Shown: piece by piece, positions 42,026 to 54,279 of the stretch
How positions within the stretch are numbered: position 1 is the stretch's first letter
Layout: every line of letters begins with the position of its first letter
DNA from: Caldilinea sp. CFX5
GTDB lineage: Bacteria > Chloroflexota > Anaerolineae > Caldilineales > Caldilineaceae
NCBI GenBank assembly: GCA_021405325.1
Contig: QWII01000054.1
Coordinates: 1 to 64,000, forward strand
Direction: 5' to 3'
Length of the DNA stretch: 64,000 bases
The notes under the pieces: generated by a model
The model's database searches: none
The model's input: only the letters and a program-made list of their open reading frames with translations
What the model was told of the DNA's origin: nothing
Program-made: the position numbers and the translations under genes

Positions 42026-42892
42026 TCAAGAAAAGCTAGCCGCCAGCAGATGGTCGCGATGGGTGACGGCGTAGCAGACGCGCCGCCACCGTTGCGCCTG
42101 ATTGGCAAAGCGCATATAGCGCAGCGCATGAAGCAAGGCGGCGCGAAAGAGGAGATCCTGTTCGGCGGCGTTTGGTCTATGGGCGCCAAAGTAGCCGCGG
42201 TAAAAGGCTTGCGCTTGGAGCCGCTGAAAGTGTAACTGTTCGGTGAGAAAGGCGGTGATCAATGGATAGCCGGCATCCAGCACCGTCGGCCCATGCCCGG
42301 CTTCATCCCAGTCGATGATGACCAGTGACCCGTCACGCCGCTGCCGTACATTGGCGCGATTGATCTCGCCATGCACCAACCCCTGTGTCGGCGCGGCCAA
42401 CAAGGGTGGCAACATGGCAACAAAGTCCAGAAATTGCTTGGGGTGGGAGTGAGTTTGGGCGTCTTGGACCAGTTCGCCCAGCACGCCAGCCGTCGGAATA
42501 GCATAAGGCACAGCGCAGTCGATAATGGCGTTAAGGCTGGCGACGACTTTGCCGAGCGCTTCCCAAGTCGCCGGGCTGTTGTCGGGCTGGCCGCCGTCAA
42601 TGTATTCCATGATGGCGATGCTCTGGTCATCCCGGTAGAGCAGTGGTTGACCATCACGGGTCTTCAAGAGGGCGGGAATATGAGGAAAGGCACGCTCTGC
42701 GAGAAAATCAAAGATGGCATAGGGTTGACAAGCTGCTGCATACGCTGGTGGTTGCCTATCGATCTTGGCGACAAATTCGCCCTGCGCGGCATGGATGCGC
42801 ACCACGCGGCGCGTCGGATAGCTTTGGAAGGTTTCGCCCAATGTAATGGTATTGAGCGGCCACTGTTCGGCGATGAGGTGTGGTGTTAGCAT
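42026..42892 (-). CDS. APH-family phosphotransferase
   Basis: 288 residues. Catalytic loop GLVHGEINRANV (HGExxxxN in place of HGDxxxxN) and the metal-binding VIIDWDEAG identify the aminoglycoside/homoserine/choline kinase-like family. The adenine-hinge region reads SIAIMEYIDG. The Asp-to-Glu change in the loop may alter activity. The substrate is not known, and the gene is alone. It is unrelated in detail to the APH-like gene at 14268. Confidence 0.78.
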   Translation of the reverse strand: MLTPHLIAEQWPLNTITLGETFQSYPTRRVVRIHAAQGEFVAKIDRQPPAYAAACQPYAIFDFLAERAFPHIPALLKTRDGQPLLYRDDQSIAIMEYIDGGQPDNSPATWEALGKVVASLNAIIDCAVPYAIPTAGVLGELVQDAQTHSHPKQFLDFVAMLPPLLAAPTQGLVHGEINRANVRQRRDGSLVIIDWDEAGHGPTVLDAGYPLITAFLTEQLHFQRLQAQAFYRGYFGAHRPNAAEQDLLFRAALLHALRYMRFANQAQRWRRVCYAVTHRDHLLAASFS

Positions 42893-43250
42893 AGGTTGCG
42901 GATGACACGGTTCACAAAATTAAGATAGTCGTTAATCTCTTCAATCTCCTCACATTATATAGTCCATAGTAGATCAAAAACTTGAAACTGCTATAGTTTA
43001 CTACGGTTTGCCGACGATACAACAAATCTCATCATTTCGACGCTGATTTACCCACTCACAAATGACGATTCTTTAACGCAACATACGCTATTTGTTAGCG
43101 GACAGCCCCACAAAGCGCCGACGTGGGCAAAGTGTCGGATGCAATTAGGAGAATTCTTGCAGAAAATAGGGAAACAGCTACGTCACAATAATTCAATTAT
43201 AGTTCATTTTGTTTTCTCATCCACCCAATGAATAACCGTAGGAGAGCCTG
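42893..43250. other. AT-rich intergenic region, divergent promoters
   Basis: 358 bases without a gene, clearly AT-richer than the surroundings (TTATATAGTCC, CTATAGTTTACTACGG). It should hold promoters for the kinase (minus) and the large surface protein (plus). No specific operator or hairpin was recognised. Confidence 0.5.
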
Positions 43251-46200
43251 ATGAATCCAACCAACATACCTGTTACCTGCCAGTCCCCACGACCATGCCC
43301 TGCGCTCTCTTCGTCGCATCGGCGGCGCAATTACCGGCGTTGGGGGCTGTTCTTTGCGCTGCTCTTTGCTGGTGTGTTGTTCTTTTGGCGCACGCCCGTC
43401 GCTCAGGCGGCGACTTGCACCGGCGGCGCAATCACCGGTCTGGCCTTTCGTGATTACAATGCCAATGGCGTGCGCGAGGCGGCTGAGCCGGGGATAGCCG
43501 GCATCGTCGTCACCGCCTATGACGCCGCCGGCACAACCGCTTCCTGTGAAACCACCGCTGATGGCAGCTATGGCATCGCCCCAGCCGGCGCCTATCCCGT
43601 GCGGCTGGAATTTACCTTGCCGACCGATGGCTCACTTGGCTATCTCAGGCCAGGCGCCGCCGGCGCAAATTCCCGCACCAATGTAACCTTTGTCAACGGC
43701 CCCACGGCTAATGTCGATGTTGGTTTTAGCAACCCGGCGGATTTCTGCGGCGCCAGCCCGTCACCTACCTTGGTGACCTCTTGCATGGTCTTTGGCGAAC
43801 AGAATGACAACCCCGCCGGCGTCAACAAAGATCGCGACGTGCTGGTCTCTTTCCCCTATCCTGCCGGCAGCGCCGATCTGACCAATAACGCCGGTGTCCG
43901 TTCGCCGACCCCGACCCCGCTGGCCGTGGCCAAACAGATTGGCGCCGTTTGGGGGCTGGCCTGGAATCCGCGCAACCAGACCCTCTATGCCTCAGCCTTT
44001 ATGAAACGGCACAGTGGCTTTGGCCCCGGCGGGCCTGGGGCGATTTACCAGATTACGCCTAGCGGTCCCAGCCTCTTCCACAACTTTGGCGCGCTGGCCG
44101 GCACCGATCCCCACCCGCAACCGGGACAAACCTGTTTGAACCCGGCGAAACCAGGAACGAATGACAATTTTAACTGCTGGCTCTACGACACTAATTCCTT
44201 TGATCAGGTCGGCAAGGTCGGCTTTGGTGATTTAGAGATCAACGAAACCTTTGACACGCTCTACACCGTTAATCTGGCCAACAACACGTTATTGGCGATT
44301 CCTATTGCCACGCCTAATGGCTTTACAGCCACCGCCATTCCAACACCCACCTCCTGTCCAGCCGTTGATCTACGGCCCTTCGGCCTGAGTGTCAAGGATG
44401 GTAAAGTCTATGTCGGCGCCGTCTGCTCGGCCGAATCGACCCTCAACCGTAATAACCTTCGTGCTTACGTCTTTGTCTATGCGAATGGCGCCTTTGCGGC
44501 TACTCCGGCGCTTGACTTTCCGCTCACCTATAACCGCGGCGGGGCAAATTTTCAGTGGCAATATTGGTTAAATCGCACTTCCTTCAACCCTAACGACCCG
44601 ATCCAGGCCGACGGCAAGTGGGCGCAGCCGTGGCTCAGCGATATTGTCTTTGACCGTGGCGACATGATCTTGGGACTGCGCGACCGGGACGGTGATCTCT
44701 TAGGTTCTGTTGCCCGCGGCCCTAACCCCACGACCACGCAAAATTATTCGGCCAAAGCGCGTGGTGATGTGCTGCGCGCATGCGCCAACGGCAGCGGCGG
44801 CTGGACATTGGAAACAAATGGCGCGTGCGGGGGTGTAACAACTGGCGGCGTCGGCAATGGCGAAGGCCCCGGCGGCGGTGAATATTATTACCAGGATCGC
44901 CAACTGAATTCAGCCGGCGCCGTTGCTCACAACGAGACGAACTATGGTTCTCTGGTGCAAGTGCCTGGTCTACCGGATGTGGTCTCCACCATCTACAACC
45001 CGCTTGAAATCACCGGTGAGGTGAGCGATTCCGGCATTAAATGGTATAACAACACGACCGGCCGGACAACGCGCGGTTATCTCATCCTCGACGCCACCGG
45101 CAACCCGGCGGCCTTTGAGAAGGCCAATGGCCTGGGCGACCTCGAAGCGCTCTGCCCGGCGGCGCCGCTGGAAATCGGCAACCGGGTCTGGCGCGACACG
45201 AATGGCGACGGCGTTCAAGGGCCGGACGAGCCGGGCCTGGATGGCGTCACCGTCGAGCTTTATCGTAACGGCCAACTGGTCGGCACAACGGTCACCGCCA
45301 ACAACGGCCAATATCTCTTCAACGACAGCAATGTCACCCTCAGCCAGGCCAGCGGCATTGCAGCCGGTCTCTGCGGTCCGAACGGGGCGAGCGTCTATGA
45401 AGTGCGCGTTCCCAATGCCACCGGTAGTAGCCAGCAGCCTGCGCTCGCGGGGTTGAATCTAACCCAGGCCAATACCGGCGGCGCCAACAATGGCGAGGTA
45501 CGAGACTCCAATGGGGGTTTGGTCGGTGTCAATGCGATTTACGCCATCCCTTGTAGCGACCTTTCGGCGCCCGGCTTTAACAACCACACCTACGACTTTG
45601 GCTTCACCGCCGCCGCGACCTTCTCGTTGGGTAACTATGTCTGGATCGACAGCAATAACGATGCGCTCGTCTCACCCGGCGAACCGCCTGTCCCAAATGG
45701 CGTGGTGGTTGAACTGCTGAACAGCGCCGGCGCGCCGACCGGCCAGGTGACCGTTACGGTGAATGGCTTCTATCTCTTTGCTGGTCTGCCGGCGGGCGAC
45801 TATCGCGTCCGTCTGGCTGCTAGTAATTTCCAACCGGGTGGCTTGTTGGCAACCTACACCAGCAGCACTGGGGCGGCGCAAGAAGCCAACCCCGACAGCA
45901 GCGGCGACCAGAACGACAATGGGCTGGACAGCGGCAACCCCGCCACCGATGGCATTACCAGCGGCATTCTCAATCTATTTGGCGATGAGCCAATCCTTGA
46001 AACGCCAACGGCGACTGGCGTACCCGGCGATGATGGACACGGTACGCTCGACCCAGACAGCAACTTGACTGTCGATTTTGGCGTTGTGCCGCCGCCGGTG
46101 GAGCGCGTCGCCATCGGCAATCTGGTCTTCCGTGATCCCAACAACAATGGGCGCTTTGAACCGGGCGCCGGTGAAGTGGGATTGAATGGCGTCCAGGTGG

Positions 46201-47141
46201 CGCTCTTCCCCGCCGGCGCCGATCCGGTGACAGCCGTGCCGCTGGCGACAACGACAACGGCCAATGGCGGCTTCTATCTCTTTGATAATCTAACCCCTGG
46301 TTCCTATTTTGTCTTCCTGCGCCCACAAAACTTCCAGAGCGGCGGCGCGTTAGTCAATCAGCGCTCCTCCACCGGCAACGGGACGAGTGATGGCGCCGAT
46401 GACAACATTGATGAAAATGGCATTGACCCCGTTGATCCGGCCACCAATGGCGTGCGCAGCATTGTCTATGATCTCCAACCAAACAGCGAACCGGTCGGTG
46501 AGGCCGGCGCCGGCAGTTATGGCGGGGCGTTGGATGACAACAATGTCAACTTCACTGCCGACTTTGGTCTTTATCAGTCATTAAGCCTGGGCAACCGGGT
46601 CTGGTTAGATAATGGGGCTGGTGGCGGTATTGCCAACAATGGTCGGTTGGATGGTGGTGAACAGGGAATTGCCAATGTACTAGTGCGGTTACTCAATGAG
46701 GCCGGCGCCCCCATTCTTGGCGCCAACGGTCAACCGTTGACAACCGTTACCGATGCGCAGGGGTACTATTTCTTTACCAACTTGCTGCCGGGCAATTACA
46801 TTGTCTTGATCGATGCGAGCAACTTTGCCGCCGGTGGCCCGTTGGCTAGTTTGCGCAGCAGTGAACCGACCGAGGCGACACCCAATAGCGACGTTGACTC
46901 GAATGACAACGGTCTGAACGACACGAATCCCGCCGGCAATGGCATCCGTAGCGGCGTCGTCACGCTGGCTTATGACACGGAACCCACGAATGAAACGGAT
47001 CTCGGCCCCGTTGGCACAGCGGAACCGCCGGCGATCAATAATCTGACCGTTGACTTTGGCTTTGTCAGCCCTACCGCCATTGATGAAGGGCAAGAACCGA
47101 GTCGCCCCACCCAGTTCTATCTACCCCTTGCCCGAAAATAA
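43251..47141 (+). CDS. Large secreted SdrD-B-repeat surface protein
   Basis: 1296 residues with AGGAG before ATG 43251. The signal peptide is long (hydrophobic segment about 29-47, ending AQAA). A first prealbumin-like SdrD-B domain (ITGLAFRDYNANGVREAAEP) is followed by a large domain at about 165-620 that resembles a beta-propeller (AVAKQIGAVWGLAWNPRNQT). Four further SdrD-B domains start at about 640, 785, 955 and 1105 (IGNRVWRDTNGDGVQGPDEP, LGNYVWIDSNNDALVSPGEP, IGNLVFRDPNNNGRFEPGAG, LGNRVWLDNGAGGGIANNGR). These bind calcium and form stiff stalks. It ends RPTQFYLPLARK without an LPXTG motif or anchor helix. Likely an adhesin or sheath protein. Confidence 0.85.
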   Translation: MNPTNIPVTCQSPRPCPALSSSHRRRNYRRWGLFFALLFAGVLFFWRTPVAQAATCTGGAITGLAFRDYNANGVREAAEPGIAGIVVTAYDAAGTTASCETTADGSYGIAPAGAYPVRLEFTLPTDGSLGYLRPGAAGANSRTNVTFVNGPTANVDVGFSNPADFCGASPSPTLVTSCMVFGEQNDNPAGVNKDRDVLVSFPYPAGSADLTNNAGVRSPTPTPLAVAKQIGAVWGLAWNPRNQTLYASAFMKRHSGFGPGGPGAIYQITPSGPSLFHNFGALAGTDPHPQPGQTCLNPAKPGTNDNFNCWLYDTNSFDQVGKVGFGDLEINETFDTLYTVNLANNTLLAIPIATPNGFTATAIPTPTSCPAVDLRPFGLSVKDGKVYVGAVCSAESTLNRNNLRAYVFVYANGAFAATPALDFPLTYNRGGANFQWQYWLNRTSFNPNDPIQADGKWAQPWLSDIVFDRGDMILGLRDRDGDLLGSVARGPNPTTTQNYSAKARGDVLRACANGSGGWTLETNGACGGVTTGGVGNGEGPGGGEYYYQDRQLNSAGAVAHNETNYGSLVQVPGLPDVVSTIYNPLEITGEVSDSGIKWYNNTTGRTTRGYLILDATGNPAAFEKANGLGDLEALCPAAPLEIGNRVWRDTNGDGVQGPDEPGLDGVTVELYRNGQLVGTTVTANNGQYLFNDSNVTLSQASGIAAGLCGPNGASVYEVRVPNATGSSQQPALAGLNLTQANTGGANNGEVRDSNGGLVGVNAIYAIPCSDLSAPGFNNHTYDFGFTAAATFSLGNYVWIDSNNDALVSPGEPPVPNGVVVELLNSAGAPTGQVTVTVNGFYLFAGLPAGDYRVRLAASNFQPGGLLATYTSSTGAAQEANPDSSGDQNDNGLDSGNPATDGITSGILNLFGDEPILETPTATGVPGDDGHGTLDPDSNLTVDFGVVPPPVERVAIGNLVFRDPNNNGRFEPGAGEVGLNGVQVALFPAGADPVTAVPLATTTTANGGFYLFDNLTPGSYFVFLRPQNFQSGGALVNQRSSTGNGTSDGADDNIDENGIDPVDPATNGVRSIVYDLQPNSEPVGEAGAGSYGGALDDNNVNFTADFGLYQSLSLGNRVWLDNGAGGGIANNGRLDGGEQGIANVLVRLLNEAGAPILGANGQPLTTVTDAQGYYFFTNLLPGNYIVLIDASNFAAGGPLASLRSSEPTEATPNSDVDSNDNGLNDTNPAGNGIRSGVVTLAYDTEPTNETDLGPVGTAEPPAINNLTVDFGFVSPTAIDEGQEPSRPTQFYLPLARK

Positions 47142-47165
47142 GAAAGGGCAAGGGCATTCTACTCA

Positions 47166-47216
47166 TGCTGCGTGCTACGTTGCCTTCGACAGGCTCAGGC
47201 AACGTAGCACGTAGCA
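47166..47216. repeat. 19-bp inverted repeat after the surface protein
   Basis: Arms 47166-47184 and 47198-47216 pair with one G-T mismatch; the loop reads TTCGACAGGCTCA. The words GTGCTACGT also occur in the repeat near 40350. It may act as terminator of the surface-protein gene, although no T-run follows. Confidence 0.75.
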
Positions 47217-47297
47217 CGCATCACGCAAGATTTTGACAGTTTCCCTCTCTTTGCCTACAATGCGGAAAAACTCACGCAATGGTAAGGAGAAAAGCTG

Positions 47298-48035
47298 ATG
47301 CAAATCCAGGGCACACATACCTTTAAGGCGCCCCAATCGATCGTCTGGGACGCCCTGCAAGATCCCACCCTGCTTTCCATGGCGCTGCCCGGTGGCGAAC
47401 AATTGGAAAAGCTCAACGAGAATGAATACAAAGCAGCCATGAATGTGCGCGTCGGGCCGGTGCAGGGTAAGTTTGAAGGCAAGATCGAACTGGGCGACAT
47501 CAATCCACCTGACAGCTATCGCATGAAGGTGAGCGGCCAGGGCGCCCCCGGCTTTGTCAACGGCGCAGGCAATGTCCGCCTGGAAGGCAACGGCGCCGAG
47601 ACGATCATGCACTATACCGGCGATGTGCAAGTCGGCGGTAAGATTGCGGGCGTCGGCCAACGCTTGATCGACAGCACGGCTAAGTCCATTATCCGCCAGG
47701 GGTTGGCGGCATTGGATGTACAGATTCAGGCCCGCGCCGAACAAGCGGCGACAGCCGCCGCCGCTGCGCCGGTGGTTGCCGCAGTGACAGAATCAGCAAC
47801 CACCGCGACGGAAGCCGTTGCCGCAACAGCGGCTGTGGTCACCACGGCCGCCACCCCTGCTACGCCGCCGGCCGGCCCTTCCGCCACTAAAATCGCCACC
47901 GAAGTGGCCAAAGATGTGGCCCGTGACCTCGCTTCCGATGTCATCCCACTCAACCAACAGGAAAAAGCGCTCTGGTTCGCCTATGGCGCGGTTGCCATGT
48001 TGGTGTTGGTACTGTTGTTGTGGGCGATCTTCTAA
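47298..48035 (+). CDS. coxG: CoxG-like SRPBCC protein with C-terminal membrane anchor
   Basis: 245 residues with AAGGAG before the ATG. Residues 1-145 are the CoxG/SRPBCC domain (MQIQGTHTFKAPQSIVWDAL, PTLLSMALPGGEQLEKLNEN, YRMKVSGQGAPGFVNGAGNV). An Ala/Thr-rich linker (about 150-205) and one helix at the very end (about 222-244) follow. CoxG recruits carbon-monoxide dehydrogenase to the membrane in Oligotropha-type bacteria. It precedes coxSLM by about 490 bases, so its transcription may be separate. Confidence 0.85.
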   Translation: MQIQGTHTFKAPQSIVWDALQDPTLLSMALPGGEQLEKLNENEYKAAMNVRVGPVQGKFEGKIELGDINPPDSYRMKVSGQGAPGFVNGAGNVRLEGNGAETIMHYTGDVQVGGKIAGVGQRLIDSTAKSIIRQGLAALDVQIQARAEQAATAAAAAPVVAAVTESATTATEAVAATAAVVTTAATPATPPAGPSATKIATEVAKDVARDLASDVIPLNQQEKALWFAYGAVAMLVLVLLLWAIF

Positions 48036-48524
48036 ATTCAGTTCAATCAGAACGTGGTGAGCAATGAACAATCTTCCGGGCAGGCCCGCCTTGTCAACCA
48101 GATGAGCGCTCCTATTTTCCCCGGAAGATTCTCCACCACAAAGCGAATGTTAAACTTTTATGCCTTGTGAGTTTGATGGTATCCAGATTTACATGTATGT
48201 ACCAGACCATAATCACCTCACTTTCATGTACGAGTACGCATGATTGGTTTGTTTTACCGTTAGCAACTGCAATATGTCCCAACCGGCTAATATCACCAAA
48301 CCCATCAACCCGCATTGACAGAATTGATGCGCTGCGCTAGAATAGGTGTAAGCTCTCCCTTACTTGAGCGATCCGTTGGCGGTTGACGCCAACGACCTTT
48401 TTCCTCAATCCAATTCCATTTTCTATTGTTACCTTGAAGCGACAAGCAGATCGGCACTCTCACCCTTGACGCCTTGGCTTCTCGCTTCTACTAACTTAAT
48501 CATCGTTATAGCGGAGGAACAATC
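48036..48524. other. Intergenic region between coxG and coxS
   Basis: 489 bases without a credible gene; short open frames on either strand have no homology I can see and no ribosome-binding site. It probably holds the promoter of coxSLM. No repeat or hairpin above 10 bp was noticed. Confidence 0.5.
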
Positions 48525-48989
48525 ATGCAGAAAATTACGGTGACGGTAAACGGCGCAGCGCATACGCGCGACGTTGAACCGCGCATGCTGCTGGTGGATT
48601 TCATTCGTGACAGCCTGAGCTTGACTGGCACCAACATCGGTTGTGACACCAGTCAGTGCGGCGCTTGTACGGTCCACATGGATGGCATGGCAGTAAAGTC
48701 GTGTACGGTGTTAGCGGTGCAGGCCGACGGCAGCAACATCACCACCATCGAAGGGCTGGCGAAGAACGGGCAACTGCACGCCATGCAACAGGCATTCTGG
48801 GATCAGCACGGGCTGCAATGTGGCTATTGCACCCCCGGCATGATCATGGCCGCCGCCAAGTTGGTGGAGAATAACCCCGGCATTACCGAAGAACAGATCC
48901 GCCACGGGTTGGAAGGCAACATCTGTCGCTGCACCGGCTACCAGAACATTGTCAAGGCTGTGGCGCAGGCTGCGGCCGCCGCTGCTTAA
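48525..48989 (+). CDS. coxS: Molybdenum hydroxylase small [2Fe-2S] subunit
   Basis: 154 residues with GGAGGAAC before the ATG. The N-terminal plant-type cluster is held by Cys40, 45, 48 and 60 ([19 protein letters not shown]). The C-terminal helical-bundle cluster is held by Cys99, 102, 134 and 136 ([23 protein letters not shown]). It passes electrons from the molybdenum site of CoxL to the FAD of CoxM. First gene of the S-L-M set, 12 bases before coxL. Confidence 0.93.
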   Translation: MQKITVTVNGAAHTRDVEPRMLLVDFIRDSLSLTGTNIGCDTSQCGACTVHMDGMAVKSCTVLAVQADGSNITTIEGLAKNGQLHAMQQAFWDQHGLQCGYCTPGMIMAAAKLVENNPGITEEQIRHGLEGNICRCTGYQNIVKAVAQAAAAAA

Positions 48990-49001
48990 TAAGGAGGCGC
49001 T

Positions 49002-51353
<2,352 letters not shown>

Positions 51354-51441
51354 ACGAGACACGAGACAAGAGACAAGGAGGCAAGAGACAAGAGACAAGA
51401 GACAGGTAATACGGTCTCGTGTCTCGTGTCTCGTGTCTCCT
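51354..51441. repeat. Tandem GAGACAA/CACGAGA words inside the cox operon
   Basis: The intergenic space between coxL and coxM (107 bases) is filled by repeats of GAGACA(C/A)(G/A) on the left and of their complement GTCTCGT on the right, so the transcript can fold into several alternative stems. Arms ACGAGACACGAGAC (51354-51367) and its complement (within 51414-51440) are perfect. The coxM Shine-Dalgarno lies just after it. Confidence 0.8.
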
Positions 51442-51460
51442 ATACAACAGGAGATAGAAC

Positions 51461-52306
51461 ATGTATCCACCAAAGTTCGATTATGTGCGCGCCAACTCGG
51501 TGGAGGAGGCGTTGTCGCAAGTGCAAGGGGGCGCAAAGGTATTGGCGGGCGGTCATAGCTTGATCCCGGCCCTCAAGTTGCGTCTTTCCGATCCGGGCAA
51601 GTTGGTTGACATCGGTCGCCTTTCCGGGTTGAAGGGGATTGCCATCAGTGGCAACAAGGCTACGATTGGCGCGTTGACCACCCATGCCATGGTCGCCGCT
51701 GCGTCAGGGCTGCCCGCCGGCTTGACCGAGGCCGCCGGTATGATTGGCGACCCGCAGGTGCGCAACCGCGGCACCGTCGGCGGCAACATTGCCCACGCCG
51801 ACCCCGCCTCCGATCTGCCCACGGTGTTGGTTGGCCTGGGCGCCACCATCAATCTGGTGGGGCCGAATGGGAGCCGCAGCGTGGCCGCCGCTGATTTCTT
51901 TATCGATCTCTTCTTCACCGCCTTGGGTGAGAATGAATTGGTTGCCAGCGTCGATGTGCCGTTGGATAACGCCGGCTCGGCTTATGCCAAGCTCTTCAAC
52001 CCGGCGTCGCGCTACGCCATTGTCGGCGCCTGTGCCAAGGTGAGTGTGGCGAATGGCGTCTGCTTGGCGGCCAGCGTTGCTGTCGGTGGTTTAACCGCTA
52101 AAGCGACGGCCGCGCCTTCGGTTAGCGCCGCGTTGGTCGGTAAAGCGCTAACCGCCGCCAATATCGCTGCCGCGGCCGCCCAGGTTGCGAACGATCTGGG
52201 TGATGATGTCATGGGCGACATTCACGCCAGCGCCGACTACCGCCGGGCGATGGCGCCGGTCTATGTCGAACGGGCATTGAGCAAGGCGGCGGCGCGGGCT
52301 GGATAA
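51461..52306 (+). CDS. coxM: Molybdenum hydroxylase FAD-binding medium subunit
   Basis: 281 residues with AGGAGAT before the ATG. The two FAD-binding motifs of the family are seen: AGGHSLIPALKLRL (about 31-44, AGGxSL/I) and TVGGNIAHADPASDLP (about 105-120, TxGGxxAxAxPAxDxP). It oxidises or reduces FAD with electrons from CoxS and hands them to a quinone or other acceptor. No maturation genes (coxD, coxE, coxF) are in the window. Confidence 0.92.
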   Translation: MYPPKFDYVRANSVEEALSQVQGGAKVLAGGHSLIPALKLRLSDPGKLVDIGRLSGLKGIAISGNKATIGALTTHAMVAAASGLPAGLTEAAGMIGDPQVRNRGTVGGNIAHADPASDLPTVLVGLGATINLVGPNGSRSVAAADFFIDLFFTALGENELVASVDVPLDNAGSAYAKLFNPASRYAIVGACAKVSVANGVCLAASVAVGGLTAKATAAPSVSAALVGKALTAANIAAAAAQVANDLGDDVMGDIHASADYRRAMAPVYVERALSKAAARAG

Positions 52307-52312
52307 TTGTTA

Positions 52313-52359
52313 GATCCAGTGTAACGACTAAGCTCTGAGCTTAGTCGTTACACTGGATC
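52313..52359. repeat. 23-bp near-perfect palindrome after coxM
   Basis: Arms 52313-52335 and 52337-52359 are perfect with a single-base centre. It begins 7 bases after the coxM stop and lies between convergent coxM and the ABC exporter gene. It could cap the 3' ends from both sides. Confidence 0.9.
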
Positions 52360-52397
52360 ATTGTATTACTTTGTCGTTGAACGGAGCGGGACAATGG

Positions 52398-54233
52398 TTA
52401 AATCGCCTGACCCTTGAACTGGCTCATATAGAGATGATGGTAGAAACCCTGGCGCGCCAGCAGTTCATTGTGCGTCCCTTTTTCAACGATTTCGCCGTGG
52501 TTGATCACTAGCACCTGGTCGGCGTCACGGATCGTGCTCAAGCGATGGGCGATGACAAAACTGGTGCGTCCTTCCATCAGGCGCAGGAGCGATTGTTGGA
52601 TGCGCGCTTCGGTGCGTGTATCGACGCTGCTTGTCGCTTCGTCGAGGATCAGGATACGCGGGTTGGCGAGGATGGCGCGGGCAATGGCGAGCAACTGGCG
52701 CTGCCCCTGGCTCAGGTTGCCGGCCCGCTCCGACAATTGGGTCTGATAGCCCTGGGGCAACTGGCGAATAAAGTGATCGGCGTCGGCCATGACGGCAGCG
52801 GCGATACACTCTTCATCGGTGGCGTCGAGGCGACCGTAGCGGATGTTTTCCAGCACGGTGTCGGCAAAGAGGAAGGTGTCCTGCAAGACGAGCGCCAGTT
52901 GGCGACGCAGATCGGCTTTCGGCATTTGGCGAATATCCGTGCCGTCGATATAGATGGCGCCGCCGTTGGTCTCGTAGAAGCGGGTCAGCAGATTGATGAT
53001 CGTTGTCTTGCCGGCCCCCGTCGGCCCGACCAGGGCAATGGTTTCGCCGGCTTTAGCGGAGAGGGTCATCTCTTTGATAATCGGCGTATCGGGGGTGTAA
53101 GCGAATTGCACATGCTCAAAGTTGACCTGGCCGTTAAGCATCTTTGGCGCAGCGGCACGGGCAACATGATCCACCTCGGCGGGGGTGTCGATGATCTCAA
53201 AGACTCGTTCGGCGCCGGCCAGCGCGCTCTGAATCGAGTTGTACATATTCGCCAACATGCGCAGCGGGTTAATAAAATTCTGCCCGTAGATGATAAAGGT
53301 AGCGATCACACCCACGCTGACCAGACCGCGCAAGGCCAGCCAGCCGCCAAAGGCTGCCAGGACGATAACAAAGAAATTCCCCAGGACGCTGGTCAGCGGC
53401 ATGAGCAGCAAGGCGTAGGTGTTGGCATAAACCCCGGCGTGATAGACTGCCGCGTTATGTTCACGAAAGGTCGCCACCACGGCGTCATTGCGGCGAAAGG
53501 CTTTGACCACCTTCTGTCCACTGATCGCTTCTTCTATGACGCCATTCATTTCGCCCACCCGTTTTTGTAATTCTCGAAAGCCCCGGCGGGTATACTTGGC
53601 GACAAACTGGGTAAACCAGAACATGATCGGCACCACCAGCACCGAGGCCAGCGCCAGCCAGATATCCAGGGCAAACATCGCGATCAAAATGCCCACCAGC
53701 GAGAGAACACCCGCCAACAGCGTGGTCACATTTTGCGAGATGGCCTGGTTGATGGCGTCAATATCGTTGGTCAAGCGGCTCATCAGTTGACCGGCGGGGT
53801 TGCGGTCGAAAAAACTCATCGGCAGCGTCTGCACATGGCGAAAGAGATCCTGCCGCAATTCCTTGAGGGCGCGCTGGGAAGCGGTCGCCATCAGCCAGCC
53901 GGCCACCGCCTGGAAAAAATTGTTTAACAGATAGACCACTAACATAAGCAGTGCGATCCAGGGCAGTTCAGCGGTGCGTTTGGGGACGATGTATTGGTCA
54001 ATGGCAAGGCCTAACAAGTAGGGGCCGGCCAGCCCCAACAGGGTGTAGAGGATGACGCAGAAAAAGACCAGCGCCAGTGTCATCCGGTAGGTGGTGAGAT
54101 AGGGTAACAGGCGATGCAAGGCATGGCGGGCATTGTGCGCTTTTTCGATCCGGCCAAAGCCCATCGGATGGCGCTGGACGGTTGGGCGTCCTTCGGCGGC
54201 GCGGTCGCGTTGTTGGTTGATTGCTTGGGTCAT
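52398..54233 (-). CDS. ABC exporter half-transporter, canonical NBD
   Basis: About 611 residues from ATG 54233 (MTQAINQQRD); the frame is open to 54269. Six membrane helices (about 50-335) with the exporter coupling segments, then an ATPase domain: Walker A GPTGAGKTT, signature NLSQGQRQ, Walker B ILILDEATSSVD with the catalytic Glu, and the switch His in FVIAHRLS. The signature reads LSQGQ rather than LSGGQ, as in the TM288 subunit of the Thermotoga heterodimeric exporter TM287/288. It pairs with the gene at 54445. Substrates are likely drugs, lipids or peptides. Confidence 0.88.
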   Translation of the reverse strand: MTQAINQQRDRAAEGRPTVQRHPMGFGRIEKAHNARHALHRLLPYLTTYRMTLALVFFCVILYTLLGLAGPYLLGLAIDQYIVPKRTAELPWIALLMLVVYLLNNFFQAVAGWLMATASQRALKELRQDLFRHVQTLPMSFFDRNPAGQLMSRLTNDIDAINQAISQNVTTLLAGVLSLVGILIAMFALDIWLALASVLVVPIMFWFTQFVAKYTRRGFRELQKRVGEMNGVIEEAISGQKVVKAFRRNDAVVATFREHNAAVYHAGVYANTYALLLMPLTSVLGNFFVIVLAAFGGWLALRGLVSVGVIATFIIYGQNFINPLRMLANMYNSIQSALAGAERVFEIIDTPAEVDHVARAAAPKMLNGQVNFEHVQFAYTPDTPIIKEMTLSAKAGETIALVGPTGAGKTTIINLLTRFYETNGGAIYIDGTDIRQMPKADLRRQLALVLQDTFLFADTVLENIRYGRLDATDEECIAAAVMADADHFIRQLPQGYQTQLSERAGNLSQGQRQLLAIARAILANPRILILDEATSSVDTRTEARIQQSLLRLMEGRTSFVIAHRLSTIRDADQVLVINHGEIVEKGTHNELLARQGFYHHLYMSQFKGQAI

Positions 54234-54279
54234 AGCTGATTTTGCTTTCTTGGTTCGCGTTATGATCACTTATGTGATG

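Noticed and set aside
51354..51441. Possible CRISPR-like tandem repeat between coxL and coxM
   Set aside because: Units are only 7-8 bases, there are no unique spacers of even length, and the two halves are inverted with respect to each other.
52545..53570. Open frame of 341 codons opposite the ABC exporter gene
   Set aside because: Mirror frame of a well-identified ABC transporter, with no credible domain.
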